64,000 nt of DNA from Microvirga lupini (GCF_014191055.1 NZ_JACHWB010000011.1:1-64000), one strand, 5' to 3'; shown: positions 9,633 through 18,425, numbered from the stretch's first letter. Notes: generated by a model not told the origin, from the letters alone. A program made the numbers and translations.

Positions 9633-9642
9633 GGGCAAACCC
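9633..9642 (-). promoter_or_regulatory. GGGTTTNNCCC motif upstream of the AbgT operon
   Basis: It reads AAGGGTTTGCCCTAATAG on the minus strand. The trailing TAATAG closely matches CAATAG after the copy at 4677-4687. Confidence 0.5.
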
Positions 9643-9753
9643 TTGGGCGAGGCGGTGAAACACCGGAGGATCCCCGAACGGCAAGGGCTCGCCCATGACC
9701 GATCGATCCGCCGGCCGGAGGATCGGAGCCGCCCGTAAGTGCCTCGAACCGAT

Positions 9754-10386
9754 CTACGGATCGACCATCTTGTTCCGGATCGCGTAGCGGACCAAATCAG
9801 CAGACGTATGCGCGTTTATCTTGCGCATCGCCGCGGCGCGATGGGTCTCTATGGTCTTCAGATTAATGCCCAGGAGCTGGGCAGCCTCCTTGTTCGTACG
9901 TCCCTCCGCGATGAGCTGCACGACGCCGCGCTCCCGGGAAGTCAGGACATCTCCCGTTACATGGCCATTGGCGAGATAGGCACTCAACAGGGTCTCCGAA
10001 ACGCGTCCGGTGAAGTACGGCTGGTGCCGGGCCAGCGTCTCGACCGCGCTGATCAGGAAGCGCCGGGCGTCAGACTTGAGCAGGTAGCCCCGTGCGCCCG
10101 CCTCGAGCAGTTCCCGGATCAGCGGCTCGCTGCCGTGCATCGTGAAGATCAACACCTCGGTCTGAGGTTGGAAGGCCCGGATCTGTCGGGTTGCATCGAC
10201 GCCGTTGAGGAGCGGGAGCTGGTAGTCGAGGATAGCGACGTTCGGCTGCGTCTCCGCCGCGAGTTCGACCGCCTGCCGGCCGTTCTCGGCCTCGGCGACC
10301 ACCTCCCAGCCCGGCTGGTCCCCCAGGATCGCGCGGAGCCCGGAACGGACGACGTCATGATCATCGGCGATCAGGATGCGGGTCAT
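9754..10386 (-). CDS. NarL/FixJ-type response regulator, system 1
   Basis: A 210-residue regulator. The receiver domain (residues 1-120) has ILIADDHDVVRSG with the acidic pocket, the phospho-acceptor Asp in VAILDYQLP, Thr/Ser in IFTMHGSE and Lys in LLKSDARR. The LuxR-type DNA-binding domain (about 145-205) contains LTSRERGVVQLIAEGRTNKEAA and the recognition helix GINLKTIETHRAAAMRKI. It is nearly collinear with the regulator at 29212. MTRILIADDHD at 10386 was chosen; an ATG at 10404 is also possible. The kinase gene ends 134 bases upstream on the same strand, with a GGGTTTNNCCC motif in the gap, so the regulator probably has its own promoter. Confidence 0.9.
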   Translation of the reverse strand: MTRILIADDHDVVRSGLRAILGDQPGWEVVAEAENGRQAVELAAETQPNVAILDYQLPLLNGVDATRQIRAFQPQTEVLIFTMHGSEPLIRELLEAGARGYLLKSDARRFLISAVETLARHQPYFTGRVSETLLSAYLANGHVTGDVLTSRERGVVQLIAEGRTNKEAAQLLGINLKTIETHRAAAMRKINAHTSADLVRYAIRNKMVDP

Positions 10387-10450
10387 AGTCGAGGATCGTG
10401 CCATTCGCGGCGATTTCCCTTCATACCCCCGATAGTTTGCCATGACACTC

Positions 10451-10462
10451 GGGTGAAACCCC
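10451..10462 (-). promoter_or_regulatory. GGGTTTNNCCC motif upstream of response regulator 1
   Basis: It reads TCGGGGTTTCACCCGAGTG on the minus strand, 64 bases before the response-regulator start and between the kinase and regulator genes. The outer bases extend the symmetry (TCGGG and CCCGA). Confidence 0.55.
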
Positions 10463-10520
10463 GAAATCCGGCGGGATGAGGCCGTAGGCGTGTGGAGCGA
10501 AGTGTCGGGCCGGTCCCTGC

Positions 10521-12899
10521 CTATTGACCATGGCCAGCGCCAGCCAAGTTCTCTGGTTTGCGGGGAACGCGGGCGCGGATCACGGTCCCGGTGCGCCCGG
10601 TCCGGATCCGGAGGGTGCCGCCGAACTGGTGCAAGCGGATGCGCATACCCGGGATGCCCACGCCCAGGGTCGGCTTGCCGATCTTAGAGGCGACTGGGTT
10701 TGCCTGCATCCCATGGCCGTCGTCCGCAACGCACAGGATGACCTCGTCCGGCGTGTTGCGCAGGTTGACGGTCACACGTGATGCAGCGGCATGGCGGTGA
10801 ACGTTCGACAAGGCCTCCTGGACGATCCGGAACAGGGCCCGGCGGACCTCGACCCGAAGGCGATCCGCTCCTCCGTCGAACCGGCATGCGACCTCCAGTC
10901 CTGTGCGATCGGAGAAGCCGTCGGCGAAGGCCCGGACTGCCTCGCGGAAGCCATTCTCCTCGAGGCTGGCCGGATGCAGCAGGTAGGTGAACAGGCGCAG
11001 CTCCTTTAGAGCCTCCTCCAGCAGATGGTCGATCTCGTCGAGCAGCCGTTGCCCGTCCCGCTGCGGCAGCAGCCGCTCGATCTTCATCAGGTTGAGCCCG
11101 ACGGCGACCAAGTACTGCGTCGTGGAGTCGTGGAGCTCCGCTGCGATGCGCTGGCGCTCCTCGTCCTGGAGCGTCAGCAGTCGCTCCGACAGCTCGTTGA
11201 CAGAGGCTCTGGCAATCATCAGTTCAGTGACCTCCTCGTGGGACACGATGATGCGGGCCTTGCCCCCGATCCGGAAGCGGCGGGCTCGGATCATGAACCA
11301 GCGGTCGCCGTCGGGGGAGGTGGTCTGGTAGAGGCCCTGGAAGCCGGGGCGAATGTCCGCGATCACGTCCTCCATCGCGCTGAAACGCTGTTCGCCGGGC
11401 ACAGCGACATCGAGGTACCTGGATCCGGTGCCGTGCGCAGGGACGTTCGGTTGCGTAGCATCGATGAAACGGCACCAGGCCTGGTTTACGGCGATGATGC
11501 GGCCATGCCCGTCGAGGATGGCGATCTGCTTGGTGAGGGCATCGAGCGAGGCCTGGAGAAGCTCCCGCTCCTCGACTGTGGCGCGGTGGGCGAGGACCCG
11601 ATCGGTGACATCGCAGAAATAGACGCTGGCGCCCTCGGGTGATGGAAATGCGCGCAGTTCGATGAAGCGGTCGGGGCGCAGGGCGGACGGAACCTCGCCC
11701 CGATATTCCCTGCGGTGTTCGACCGCCTGCACCACTGCCTCCGCGCAGGCTGAGTGACGATCGACCAAGTCGAGATAGCGCCGCCCGATGAGCTCGCTGC
11801 GAGACTTGCCGCACCACCGCAAGGTCGCTGAATTGGTATTCGTGATGCGGTAGGAGTAGTCGAGAGTGAAATAGCAGTCCGTGATGCTCTCGAGGATGTT
11901 GCCCATCCGCGCGTTGGCAGCCACGAGTTCGCTTCTCGTGGCCAATGCGGTGAGCCTGAGGGAGTCGATAGGTCCCACGTTGCGCAGCAGGGCCCGGACG
12001 GCGATGCCACCGATCAGGAAGAGGGCGAGGGTGGCGAGCAACGACTGGTAGAGCGCACGGCGGATAGGTGCGTTAGACAGGGTCGTGGGGAGGACAGAAA
12101 CGGCCGTATACCCGGTCCCGGATGACCGTTCGAAGGTGGTGAGGTAGCCTTCGATGGTTTCAAACTCGCCGCTGCGGCCGGAAAGCAGCGAGGCCGGTCC
12201 GGGCAACGGGGCCGCGCCCCATTCGACCGCACCGGTGACGAGCCGCTGGAGCTTGCGGTCTAGGAGGACTGTTCCCCACTCGGTCGGGCGGACGGCATTC
12301 CGGACGGCATTGTTGAAGTGCATCTCCGGTACGTGAAGCGACAGCACCCCGTTCATCTTCCCGCCTGCGTCGTCCAGGCGAAGGCTGATCGAAACGATCC
12401 AGAGCCCGACGGACGGGGAGTGCATGCGGTCCGACATGATGAGGCTCTTAGTGCGGATCGCCTCGAACTGCTCTCGGATGCCGGAAAGCTCATCAATGCG
12501 GGGCAGGGTGGCTCCGAAGGGGTCCCTGGTCCTGAGAAGCACCCTGTCGCGGTCCCAAAGCGTGAACCAGGCCCCATCCGGTCGGGGCGTTGCCCGGAGT
12601 TGGCGATGAAACCCTTCGAGATCGCCGGTCTTAAGTAACGGCGACTGGGACAGCCCCTTGAGAAGGTATCCCATGGCCTGCGCCTCACGCTCGATCGTGT
12701 GAGTCGCCGAGATGGCTGTCACCAAACCGTGATGGGCGATCTCATGCCGGGCCCCATAGGCGTGCCAGAACACGGCCGTCCACGTGGTCAGGAGGGAGAG
12801 GCCGATCGTGGAAGCCGCGATGAGAATGATCGATCGGTGGGTGTCGCCGCGGTCGGCGACACCAAGCGTCGGGAGTCTGAGATCCACAGAGGAGAACAT
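10521..12899 (-). CDS. Membrane sensor histidine kinase (HisKA_3, two PAS domains), system 1
   Basis: A 792-residue kinase. Transmembrane helices near residues 24-46 and 287-308 bracket a periplasmic domain of about 240 residues. Two PAS-like domains follow (about 330-440 and 445-560). The transmitter has ERQRIAAELHDSTTQYL with the phospho-accepting His, EALSNVHRHA (N box), DDGHGM and LGVGIPGMRIRL (G boxes), as in NarX/DesK-type HPK7 kinases. The periplasmic segment shares YLLKGLSQSP, LRATP-PDG and PFGA-LPR with the kinase at 27348, so both probably sense the same kind of signal. The ATG at 12899 is preceded by GGGAGG. It should phosphorylate the adjacent regulator at 9754. Confidence 0.9.
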   Translation of the reverse strand: MFSSVDLRLPTLGVADRGDTHRSIILIAASTIGLSLLTTWTAVFWHAYGARHEIAHHGLVTAISATHTIEREAQAMGYLLKGLSQSPLLKTGDLEGFHRQLRATPRPDGAWFTLWDRDRVLLRTRDPFGATLPRIDELSGIREQFEAIRTKSLIMSDRMHSPSVGLWIVSISLRLDDAGGKMNGVLSLHVPEMHFNNAVRNAVRPTEWGTVLLDRKLQRLVTGAVEWGAAPLPGPASLLSGRSGEFETIEGYLTTFERSSGTGYTAVSVLPTTLSNAPIRRALYQSLLATLALFLIGGIAVRALLRNVGPIDSLRLTALATRSELVAANARMGNILESITDCYFTLDYSYRITNTNSATLRWCGKSRSELIGRRYLDLVDRHSACAEAVVQAVEHRREYRGEVPSALRPDRFIELRAFPSPEGASVYFCDVTDRVLAHRATVEERELLQASLDALTKQIAILDGHGRIIAVNQAWCRFIDATQPNVPAHGTGSRYLDVAVPGEQRFSAMEDVIADIRPGFQGLYQTTSPDGDRWFMIRARRFRIGGKARIIVSHEEVTELMIARASVNELSERLLTLQDEERQRIAAELHDSTTQYLVAVGLNLMKIERLLPQRDGQRLLDEIDHLLEEALKELRLFTYLLHPASLEENGFREAVRAFADGFSDRTGLEVACRFDGGADRLRVEVRRALFRIVQEALSNVHRHAAASRVTVNLRNTPDEVILCVADDGHGMQANPVASKIGKPTLGVGIPGMRIRLHQFGGTLRIRTGRTGTVIRARVPRKPENLAGAGHGQ

Positions 12900-13295
12900 G
12901 GAGCCTCCCGCTCAGATCGTATTTCGGGGCACGTTACCGGACTTAACAAGACACATAGGACCGGAGAGCTCCACGGGAGCGGACGCCGCTCTCAGCGAGA
13001 AGTCCTCCCTAATGAAAGGATAATGCTCTCAAAACCTGATGGCTATAGGATCGCGCAGGAATTGGATCTTCCCGTCGGAATTGCGAGGCTGGCCAGTCGT
13101 CTTGGAGGATAAACCCATGTTAGTATAGGCACAAGCAAGGGCGCATGCATACGCGGGCAACCCTCGACGATCTGCATCCTACCCTGGGACGGGTGAGATC
13201 ATGCCCATGCAGGAGAGTGCGGCATCGGTAAGGTCCGCCAACTCAATTTGGCTGGAACGGGGGCATTGTCCCGTCCGTTCCAGCCCACGCCTCCC
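12900..13295. other. Intergenic region upstream of kinase 1
   Basis: About 400 bases without a supported gene, upstream of the kinase and downstream of the glycine-zipper gene. It carries a GGGTTTATCC motif at 13107-13116 and a related GAGGGTTGCCC (minus strand) near 13153-13163. Nothing else was recognised. Confidence 0.5.
13107..13116 (-). promoter_or_regulatory. GGGTTTNNCC motif upstream of kinase 1
   Basis: It reads CATGGGTTTATCCTCC on the minus strand, 207 bases upstream of the kinase start. This is the most distant and a weaker copy, with CC rather than CCC. Confidence 0.35.
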
Positions 13296-13570
13296 TCAAC
13301 GGCAGTAGATGTTGCCGAAGCGGTCGCGATAGGTGCCATAGGGGCACGGATTCCTGGGCGCGGTCGCGCTGCCGACAATCGCGCCGCCTGCCGCGCCTAT
13401 CGCCCCTCCGGCCAAGGCACCGCCGACCCGACCCGTGGCCGCTCCGCCGATCGCGGCTCCCGCAAGGCCGCCAATGGCAGCGCCACTGACGGCCCGATCG
13501 CCTGGGTTTCGCACGCCGCGACGGAGAGCGTGAGCGCAGCAGCGGCGATGACTGTCGTGGTCTTCCTCAT
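13296..13570 (-). pseudogene. Glycine-zipper lipoprotein gene with an apparent 1-base frameshift
   Basis: From the ATG at 13570, preceded by AAGGGGAA, the frame gives a lipoprotein signal peptide MRKTTTVIAAAALTLSVAAC with the lipobox SVAAC, then reads ETQ and loses sense. The next frame continues with AVSGAAIGGLAGAAIGG, further Gly-xxx-Gly zipper repeats and a C-terminal CPYGTYRDRFGNIYCR. One extra base near 13501-13502 (CAGGGCGAT instead of CAGGCGAT) would join them as ACETQGDRAVSG, as expected for a whole protein of about 91 residues. It is therefore a recent frameshift or a sequence error. The intact protein would be a small outer-membrane or periplasmic lipoprotein of the glycine-zipper family. 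A GGGTTTCCCC motif lies 88 bases upstream. Confidence 0.7.
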
Positions 13571-13658
13571 CGGACTTCCCCTTCGAAGTTGCGGATCGCT
13601 GACCCGCGACGTGTCGCAGGTGACGACAGGTTCTTCCCTTGCGGTTGGTTCGGATAGT

Positions 13659-13668
13659 GGGGAAACCC
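13659..13668 (-). promoter_or_regulatory. GGGTTTNNCCC motif upstream of the glycine-zipper gene
   Basis: It reads CAGGGTTTCCCCACTATC on the minus strand, 88 bases before the start at 13570. The CACTATC after it resembles the AATAG/GATAC seen after other copies. Confidence 0.5.
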
Positions 13669-13809
13669 TGGGATCGTCGGGTGCGGGATCCCAGGCGGGT
13701 AGGTTCCAACCAACTCTGGTGGGCAGGTGCGGAAGCCGATGGAGGCCAAGCCGTTCGGCGCAGGCTGCTTTTTTCTACGCGTCTTCAGGGCAATTCCCAC
13801 TCCCGCTGA

Positions 13810-13820
13810 GGGTTACACCC
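13810..13820 (+). promoter_or_regulatory. GGGTTNNNCCC motif upstream of a small membrane gene
   Basis: It reads GAGGGTTACACCCGATGG on the plus strand, 132 bases before the start at 13953. It keeps the GGGTT and CCC arms at the standard 5-base spacing, but the third T is replaced by A. Confidence 0.4.
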
Positions 13821-13952
13821 GATGGTGTCGCGGCCTGACAGCGGTACTCTCGTGTGGGAGCCATGTCATCGGCGAGAGACCGCATCTCCCTGCTGCGCCG
13901 CCAGGCGGGGAAACCGCCGCAAGGGGCAGGTCGATCGCGATGGGAGCGAAGC

Positions 13953-14168
13953 ATGCGCATCCGCATTGGGTTCAACATCTCGGCACTCCTGCTGTATGGC
14001 CTGAGTTGGATCCTGCTCGCCGCCGCCGTGCTGATGGTGACCCTCGCGATTGCGACAGCCCTGGGTCTGGCAAACCTCCCGATGAAGGTCTCCCCGGACC
14101 TGATCGGCAGTGTGATTTGTGCCCTGCTCGCGCTCCTGTTCCGCATCCTGGCCGCCCGGCTTGGCTAG
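13953..14168 (+). CDS. Small two-helix membrane protein, function unknown
   Basis: A 71-residue protein, almost entirely hydrophobic after a short basic start (MRIRIGF). Two predicted helices lie at residues 8-35 (LLYGLSWILLAAAVLMVTLA) and about 48-66. No family was recognised. The ATG at 13953 has GGGAGCG upstream, and longer in-frame starts give an unconvincing Arg-rich leader. It is followed after 94 bases by the HdeD-like gene on the same strand and may share its transcript. Confidence 0.55.
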   Translation: MRIRIGFNISALLLYGLSWILLAAAVLMVTLAIATALGLANLPMKVSPDLIGSVICALLALLFRILAARLG

Positions 14169-14262
14169 GCTGCCTGATCGGTGGCCCGGCGCTGGCGCCG
14201 CTGCCCGGTCGGTCGCCATCGGTTCTCCGGGGCGGTCCAACGCCCGGATCGAGGAACGGAGC

Positions 14263-14883
14263 ATGGAGAAAGCCATGATGATTCCTGATACCGTTTCCAC
14301 CCCTTCGAATGATACCCCGATAAGACCTCCCGGTTGGATTCGCCTGATGTTAGGTGCCGTCATGATCCTGACAGGACTGGCCGTCCTGGCCGACGTTGCA
14401 TTTGCCGTGCTCGTCAGTTCAGCCTTCATCGGGGCCGCTGCCATTGCGGTCGGCGCCTTCGAGATCATCCATGCCGTATGGACGAGAGGCTGGGGCGGTC
14501 TCGCCTGGCAGGCGCTCCTTGGCTTCCTGTACGTGGCCGCCGGCATCGTTCTCCTCGACGGGGCCGGCTCGGGTGAGACGGTCGTAGCCTCTGGTGTCGC
14601 CCGGTCCACCCGTTCCGGCGAACTGCTGCTCACCTACGGACTCGGCCTGCTGCTCCTGCTGTCAGGCACCGTCAGGATCCTGCTCGGATGGAGGCGGTGG
14701 TGGGAGAGCGGCTGGGTGATGCTGCTGTCCGGTGCGTTCGGCGTCATGGCGGGCGTCATTGTCTTGACCGAGTTCCCGAAGATCGGTCTCTGGGTCTTCG
14801 GGCTGCTGCTCGGGGTTGATCTGATGGTACACGGTGCCGCATGGCTCGGGTACGCCTTTTCTCGGAGAGCCAGGACGGTGTAG
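14263..14883 (+). CDS. HdeD-like (DUF308) membrane protein
   Basis: A 206-residue integral membrane protein with a soluble N-terminus of about 25 residues and six hydrophobic segments arranged as repeated helix pairs. The repeats RLMLGAVMILTGLAVLAD, GAFEIIHAVWTRGW, LLGFLYVAAGIVLL and GAFGVMAGVIVL match the HdeD/DUF308 family. E. coli HdeD contributes to acid resistance; the role here is not established. An insertion of about 20 residues (GAGSGETVVASGVARSTRSG) extends a loop. The ATG at 14263 has GAGGAACGGA upstream. Confidence 0.82.
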   Translation: MEKAMMIPDTVSTPSNDTPIRPPGWIRLMLGAVMILTGLAVLADVAFAVLVSSAFIGAAAIAVGAFEIIHAVWTRGWGGLAWQALLGFLYVAAGIVLLDGAGSGETVVASGVARSTRSGELLLTYGLGLLLLLSGTVRILLGWRRWWESGWVMLLSGAFGVMAGVIVLTEFPKIGLWVFGLLLGVDLMVHGAAWLGYAFSRRARTV

Positions 14884-15025
14884 CTCCGGTCGTGGTGGGA
14901 CATCACCTGAGGGCAATCATGGGGCGACCGTGATGGCTGCGATAGCTTTCCTTATCGTGCTCTCCTGGCCCGAGGCCGTGCTCAGGCTCCTGCGATTCCT
15001 GTCCGTGGGAGACCGCTCCCGGCTC

Positions 15026-15133
15026 TCAAATCGTCGCACCGACAGCGAGCGCACCCATCACGACCGCGACACCGAGTAGGATCCACCGCAAGCTGAACAG
15101 CCGCGATAGCAAGGCGTTCCGAAGCAAACGCAT
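15026..15133 (-). CDS. 35-residue single-pass membrane protein
   Basis: A very short frame starts at the ATG at 15133 with GAAGGGG at a good distance. It encodes MRLLRNALLSRLF, then a single hydrophobic helix (WILLGVAVVMGALAVGATI) and TGA. The basic N-terminus followed by one helix suggests a small inner-membrane protein with the N-terminus in the cytoplasm. It lies directly downstream of the frameshifted exported protein on the same strand. Support is the ribosome binding site and the composition, with no family known to me. Confidence 0.5.
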   Translation of the reverse strand: MRLLRNALLSRLFSLRWILLGVAVVMGALAVGATI

Positions 15134-15193
15134 GGCGGGCCCCTTCACCGTTCAAGCCTCCGGGGTTCAGGAACGGGCTCAGAGGATCCACGC

Positions 15194-15441
15194 TCATTGC
15201 CCTGCGCACTCCCCGCGGCGAGCGCTCCAGACCCAACGGCCCGGCACCCAGACGAACCCGCGACGGGGCCGTGGCCGACGCTCCCGTCCCCGCGGCGAGG
15301 GAGAGCCTCCTGGACGACGGGGGCGTGGCGACGATGTTCGGGACGGGGCTGGGCGTCTGCGTCGGTCGACGCGGACGAGCCGAGCGGGATGGCCACCGCC
15401 GCGCCGACCAGCCAGTTCAGGAGGAGCCGTCGTGTGATCAC
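15194..15441 (-). pseudogene. Exported WVPGRW-type protein gene, apparent frameshift
   Basis: A GTG at 15441 is preceded by AAAGGAGGT, an optimal ribosome binding site, and opens a signal peptide (ITRRLLLNWLVGAAVAIPLG, then SSASTDADAQ). The same frame soon loses plausible composition. A neighbouring frame ends in RRGFVWVPGRWVWSARRGE, the W-x-P-G-x-W repeat of small secreted YXWXPG-type proteins, and stops at 15194. Joining needs one shift near 15290-15340. The C-terminus after the first WVPGRW unit is also shorter than usual. The function of such proteins is unknown. Either decay or a sequence error would explain this. Confidence 0.5.
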
Positions 15442-15469
15442 GTCGACCTCCTTTGCCGAACTGCACCGG

Positions 15470-16048
15470 TCATCCCGTGCCGGGCAATGACGCCACTGCG
15501 GCGCCCGCGGCCTCGACGCCGTCACTTGGGCTCGGCGGATGGGCGCGCGCGAGGGCCGCCTGGAGCTTGGCTTCCTGCTCGGGCGACAGCGAGGAGCGGA
15601 TCACGTGTCCCTTAAACCCCGACAGCTCGGCCAGGATCTTCTCGGGTTGAGATTTGCGGATCAGCAGGAACAGGGCCGAGGTCTCGGGTTTGAGCGTGTC
15701 GCCGATCGACCTGATGAAGTCATCGTTGATGCCGTAATCGAGCATGCTTCCGGAGAGGGCGCCAGAGCCGGCGCCGACGGCGCCGCCGATGGCGAACCCG
15801 GCGAGCGGGTTGAGGAACAGCAGGCCGATGAGGCTGCCCCACATTGCTCCGCGCAGGCCACCTCCGGCAGCGCCGAGGCTCACGAGATTGACACTCTGCT
15901 TGATGCGCACGGACCCATCCTGGCCGCGGATGGCGACGACGGCATCCTCAAGATCGATGAGATATTCTTTTTGCAGCCGCGTCAGTTCGGTCAGGACGCC
16001 ATCCGCATCGGTCAGGCAGTCGAACCCGACGACCACTAGTTCAGCCAT
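15470..16048 (-). CDS. DUF1269 family glycine-rich membrane protein
   Basis: A 192-residue protein starting AELVVVGFDCLTDADGVLTEL, with LEDAVVAIRGQDGSVRIKQ near residue 40. The hydrophobic glycine-rich middle (GAMWGSLIGLLFLNPLAGFAIGGAVGAGSGA, about residues 68-98) is followed by ALFLLIRKSQPEKILAEL and a short C-terminal tail. This is the layout of DUF1269 (PF06897) proteins, which are often stress-induced and of unknown mechanism. The ATG at 16048 has GAGGAGG upstream. A GGGTTCGCCCC motif lies 77 bases before it. Confidence 0.82.
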   Translation of the reverse strand: MAELVVVGFDCLTDADGVLTELTRLQKEYLIDLEDAVVAIRGQDGSVRIKQSVNLVSLGAAGGGLRGAMWGSLIGLLFLNPLAGFAIGGAVGAGSGALSGSMLDYGINDDFIRSIGDTLKPETSALFLLIRKSQPEKILAELSGFKGHVIRSSLSPEQEAKLQAALARAHPPSPSDGVEAAGAAVASLPGTG

Positions 16049-16125
16049 AGCTGTCCTCCTCACGCAACGACCCGGGCGGGCCGCGACAAGCCGCAAGAGT
16101 ACCGGATCCGAGCGGCGGGAGTATC

Positions 16126-16137
16126 GGGGCGAACCCC
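16126..16137 (-). promoter_or_regulatory. GGGTTNNCCCC motif upstream of the DUF1269 gene
   Basis: It reads CTCGGGGTTCGCCCCGATAC on the minus strand, 77 bases from the start. The trailing CCCGATAC resembles the flank of other copies. Confidence 0.5.
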
Positions 16138-16490
16138 GAGTCGAGGCCGGGAAACGCCTGAACTGACGGGCGGAAATCAGTCCCTCAGGCGACCCAGGGT
16201 CCTTCCGCGAACGGCGTGCTCAGGGTGGATTTAGGTGTCTCGGTTGCCGGCTTGACCCATTCGGTGCTTCTGCCGCGTTCCGGATGGCTAGGCGGAGCCA
16301 CGTCGTTGGGCCGTAATCGGTGATCGGATCATGCAGACCATCTGTTTCGCCGAAGATGAGGTAAAAGCCGCGGCGGCCATTCCATGAAGAACAGGCAGGT
16401 CGCGCCCTGTATGCCGCCAAGAGACAGGGGGTGAGATGCCGATGTTGTTCAAGCGGAGCATGGCAGGAAGGTCTGTTCATGGCACCGGAG

Positions 16491-16530
16491 CGGAAGTACA
16501 CCGAATGTCCGGATTGGCGCAGTGAGCAGA
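16491..16530. repeat. GAATGTC-flank repeat, copy 2
   Basis: It contains GAAGTACACCGAATGTC followed by GGATTGGCGCAGTGAGCAGACG. The left flank and GAGCAG spacer resemble 534-570, but the right arm of the inverted repeat is degraded. Confidence 0.3.
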
Positions 16531-17135
16531 CGTCTGTCTACAAACTAACGCCAAGCATAACCAATTCTAGGACGCAGACAGTGATCCATCAGGTCGCCCT
16601 CAGGCCATTACCGACTTAACCGCTAGATGAGGTGAGCCCAGGGACTTTCGGGCATTTAGCAGAGACATGATGGTATAGATGAACATGAGGCAGGAGGCTA
16701 ATATGGGCGGGATCTAACGCGCTTGAGGTTAGGTTCTTGAGCCCCAACCTTAACATTTGTTAGCATCCTGCAGGACGAGCAGGCCTTGCCTTTCGGCTTC
16801 TACAGAACAGGTGCAACGGGTACTGGGGACAGCCCATACACCAGAAATGTGCTTCACACGGTGCTGCTAAGCTCGTCTCTGCAGAGCCACCAAACCACGC
16901 ATCCACCATTACAACGCTGGGCATGATGGCGGATTGGCTTCGGCCGCTTTCTGGCTTGCGATGTAGATGATTCAGAGACGTTCATAGCAAACCCAAGGGT
17001 AGGTGGGGCAGGAAGACGTCGATCTGCGACCTCTTTCTCATTCGCTGCTCCCGTACTTGCGGACCGTCCGAACGAAGTGAGGACGGAACATTGTGCTCCC
17101 CCGAGAGATAAGGGTACGTTGATCTCTCGTTGATC

Positions 17136-18425
17136 CTACCTTGATGTTGCATGTTCGGATAAGACTGCAGAGGGCTCAATCTGGGCGATCACCGCCTCAA
17201 AGCGTTCGACAGCGGCCTCGCACTGTTCCTGTAAGTTGGCTAGCCAAGCCTTGGTTGCCTTAGTGTGAGGGCAATGCAGCAGCCGGTAAATGCCGATCGC
17301 TTGAACGTCGGCTATATGCCTCTTCACGGGACAGAAGGCTTTAAGCCCCTGTCCAAGGGCCCATTGCACCTGAGCCTCAGTTAACATGAGAGACGTCAGT
17401 TCCGTTGCGGCGAGACCGATAGCCTTTTCACACTCCTCCCCATGATACAAGTGAATAGGCCACATCTCCTCGCCATGCTCGCTGTCACTATCGACAAGGT
17501 AGACCATTGGGGCGACAAGATGGAGGTCAATAAGGATCTTGAAAGCGTCAAAGAAATTGTTGAAGGGCCTCTTCGACGATTGGTTGAGATGCAGCTCACA
17601 GAATGAGGCCGCTGGGTAGACATAGGGGGCAACAGGCTTGAAGCCCCACACGACATACTCGCCACGTTGTCCGATCAGCACTCGCTCATACTTGAACCAC
17701 AAGCCGTGCGGTGTACGCCAATTGATCTCAAGGCCGTTGATAAGATCATGGGCATGGTACAGGTCGATAAATAGCCGTAGGGCGCGAATATTGTTTGACT
17801 GGCGGATCTGCTCGATAGGGGTAAGCGGGACATCCTCTACAACCTCAACCACGCTGCACAGCAACCAGATTAGGTCAGGCTCATTGGATTCAGCCTTCAG
17901 GTCAACAATAGTAAAAGTACGATCCCACTCATCCATCAAGTAACCTTTCTGAACAAGGGCGATTGCTGTCTCGTAAAGCCTTCCGGATTGCCATACACTG
18001 TTACGCCGTCCGGTCTTGGGCATGGTGTGCTTGCCTATGCGGATGATGTTGTAGATCTGCTGCTCTTCGCTTGTCAGAGCGGCAGGCCTCGCCCTCTCAT
18101 GAGCGTGCATCATGGAATACTGTGGTCGCGTTCCTTCCTTCTCAACCTTGATCAATCCTGCGTATACCAACGATGCGATGGCTTGTTTGACACGGGGTCG
18201 GCCAATCCTCATGTGCCGGGTAATGGCATCCACTGACCACCGCGTTGCGGTCTGATCGCCGCCAGACCCGCAGGCCAGCACGAGATAGGATACAGCGGCA
18301 GGCATTCCAAGCTCACACACTCTTGGCCAAGATCGTGCGTCGATGGCAAAGAATCTCTCCTTCGCCGTTTTCTTAGGCTTCTTAGGACTCGCGGACGCCA
18401 AATCGTGGTGGTTATCGTTGATCAA
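17136..18425 (-). CDS. Hypothetical protein with an N-terminal winged-helix domain
   Basis: A 429-residue protein not matched to a named family. After a Lys-rich start, residues about 60-105 look like a winged helix-turn-helix: WSVDAITRHMRIGRPRVKQA is the likely recognition region, followed by LVYAGLIKVEKEG. The middle (about 160-360) is an uncharacterised domain with WYRS/LYHAHDLINGL- and LYHGEECEKAIG-like sequences. Base composition is less GC-rich than its neighbours, which suggests a transferred gene, perhaps from a plasmid or phage. The start is TTG at 18425 with CAGGAG about 10 bases upstream. It stands alone, and the role could be a replication or transcription regulator. Confidence 0.6.
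   Translation of the reverse strand: MINDNHHDLASASPKKPKKTAKERFFAIDARSWPRVCELGMPAAVSYLVLACGSGGDQTATRWSVDAITRHMRIGRPRVKQAIASLVYAGLIKVEKEGTRPQYSMMHAHERARPAALTSEEQQIYNIIRIGKHTMPKTGRRNSVWQSGRLYETAIALVQKGYLMDEWDRTFTIVDLKAESNEPDLIWLLCSVVEVVEDVPLTPIEQIRQSNNIRALRLFIDLYHAHDLINGLEINWRTPHGLWFKYERVLIGQRGEYVVWGFKPVAPYVYPAASFCELHLNQSSKRPFNNFFDAFKILIDLHLVAPMVYLVDSDSEHGEEMWPIHLYHGEECEKAIGLAATELTSLMLTEAQVQWALGQGLKAFCPVKRHIADVQAIGIYRLLHCPHTKATKAWLANLQEQCEAAVERFEAVIAQIEPSAVLSEHATSR

Larger units (their letters stand above)
16049..17135. other. Intergenic region with no supported gene
   Basis: About 1.1 kb. It holds a GGGGTTCGCCCC motif (16126-16137) and a second copy of the GAATGTC-flank repeat near 16491-16530. 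Short frames lack family similarity or convincing ribosome binding sites, and base composition falls towards the lower-GC gene at 17136, suggesting a junction with acquired DNA. Confidence 0.5.
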
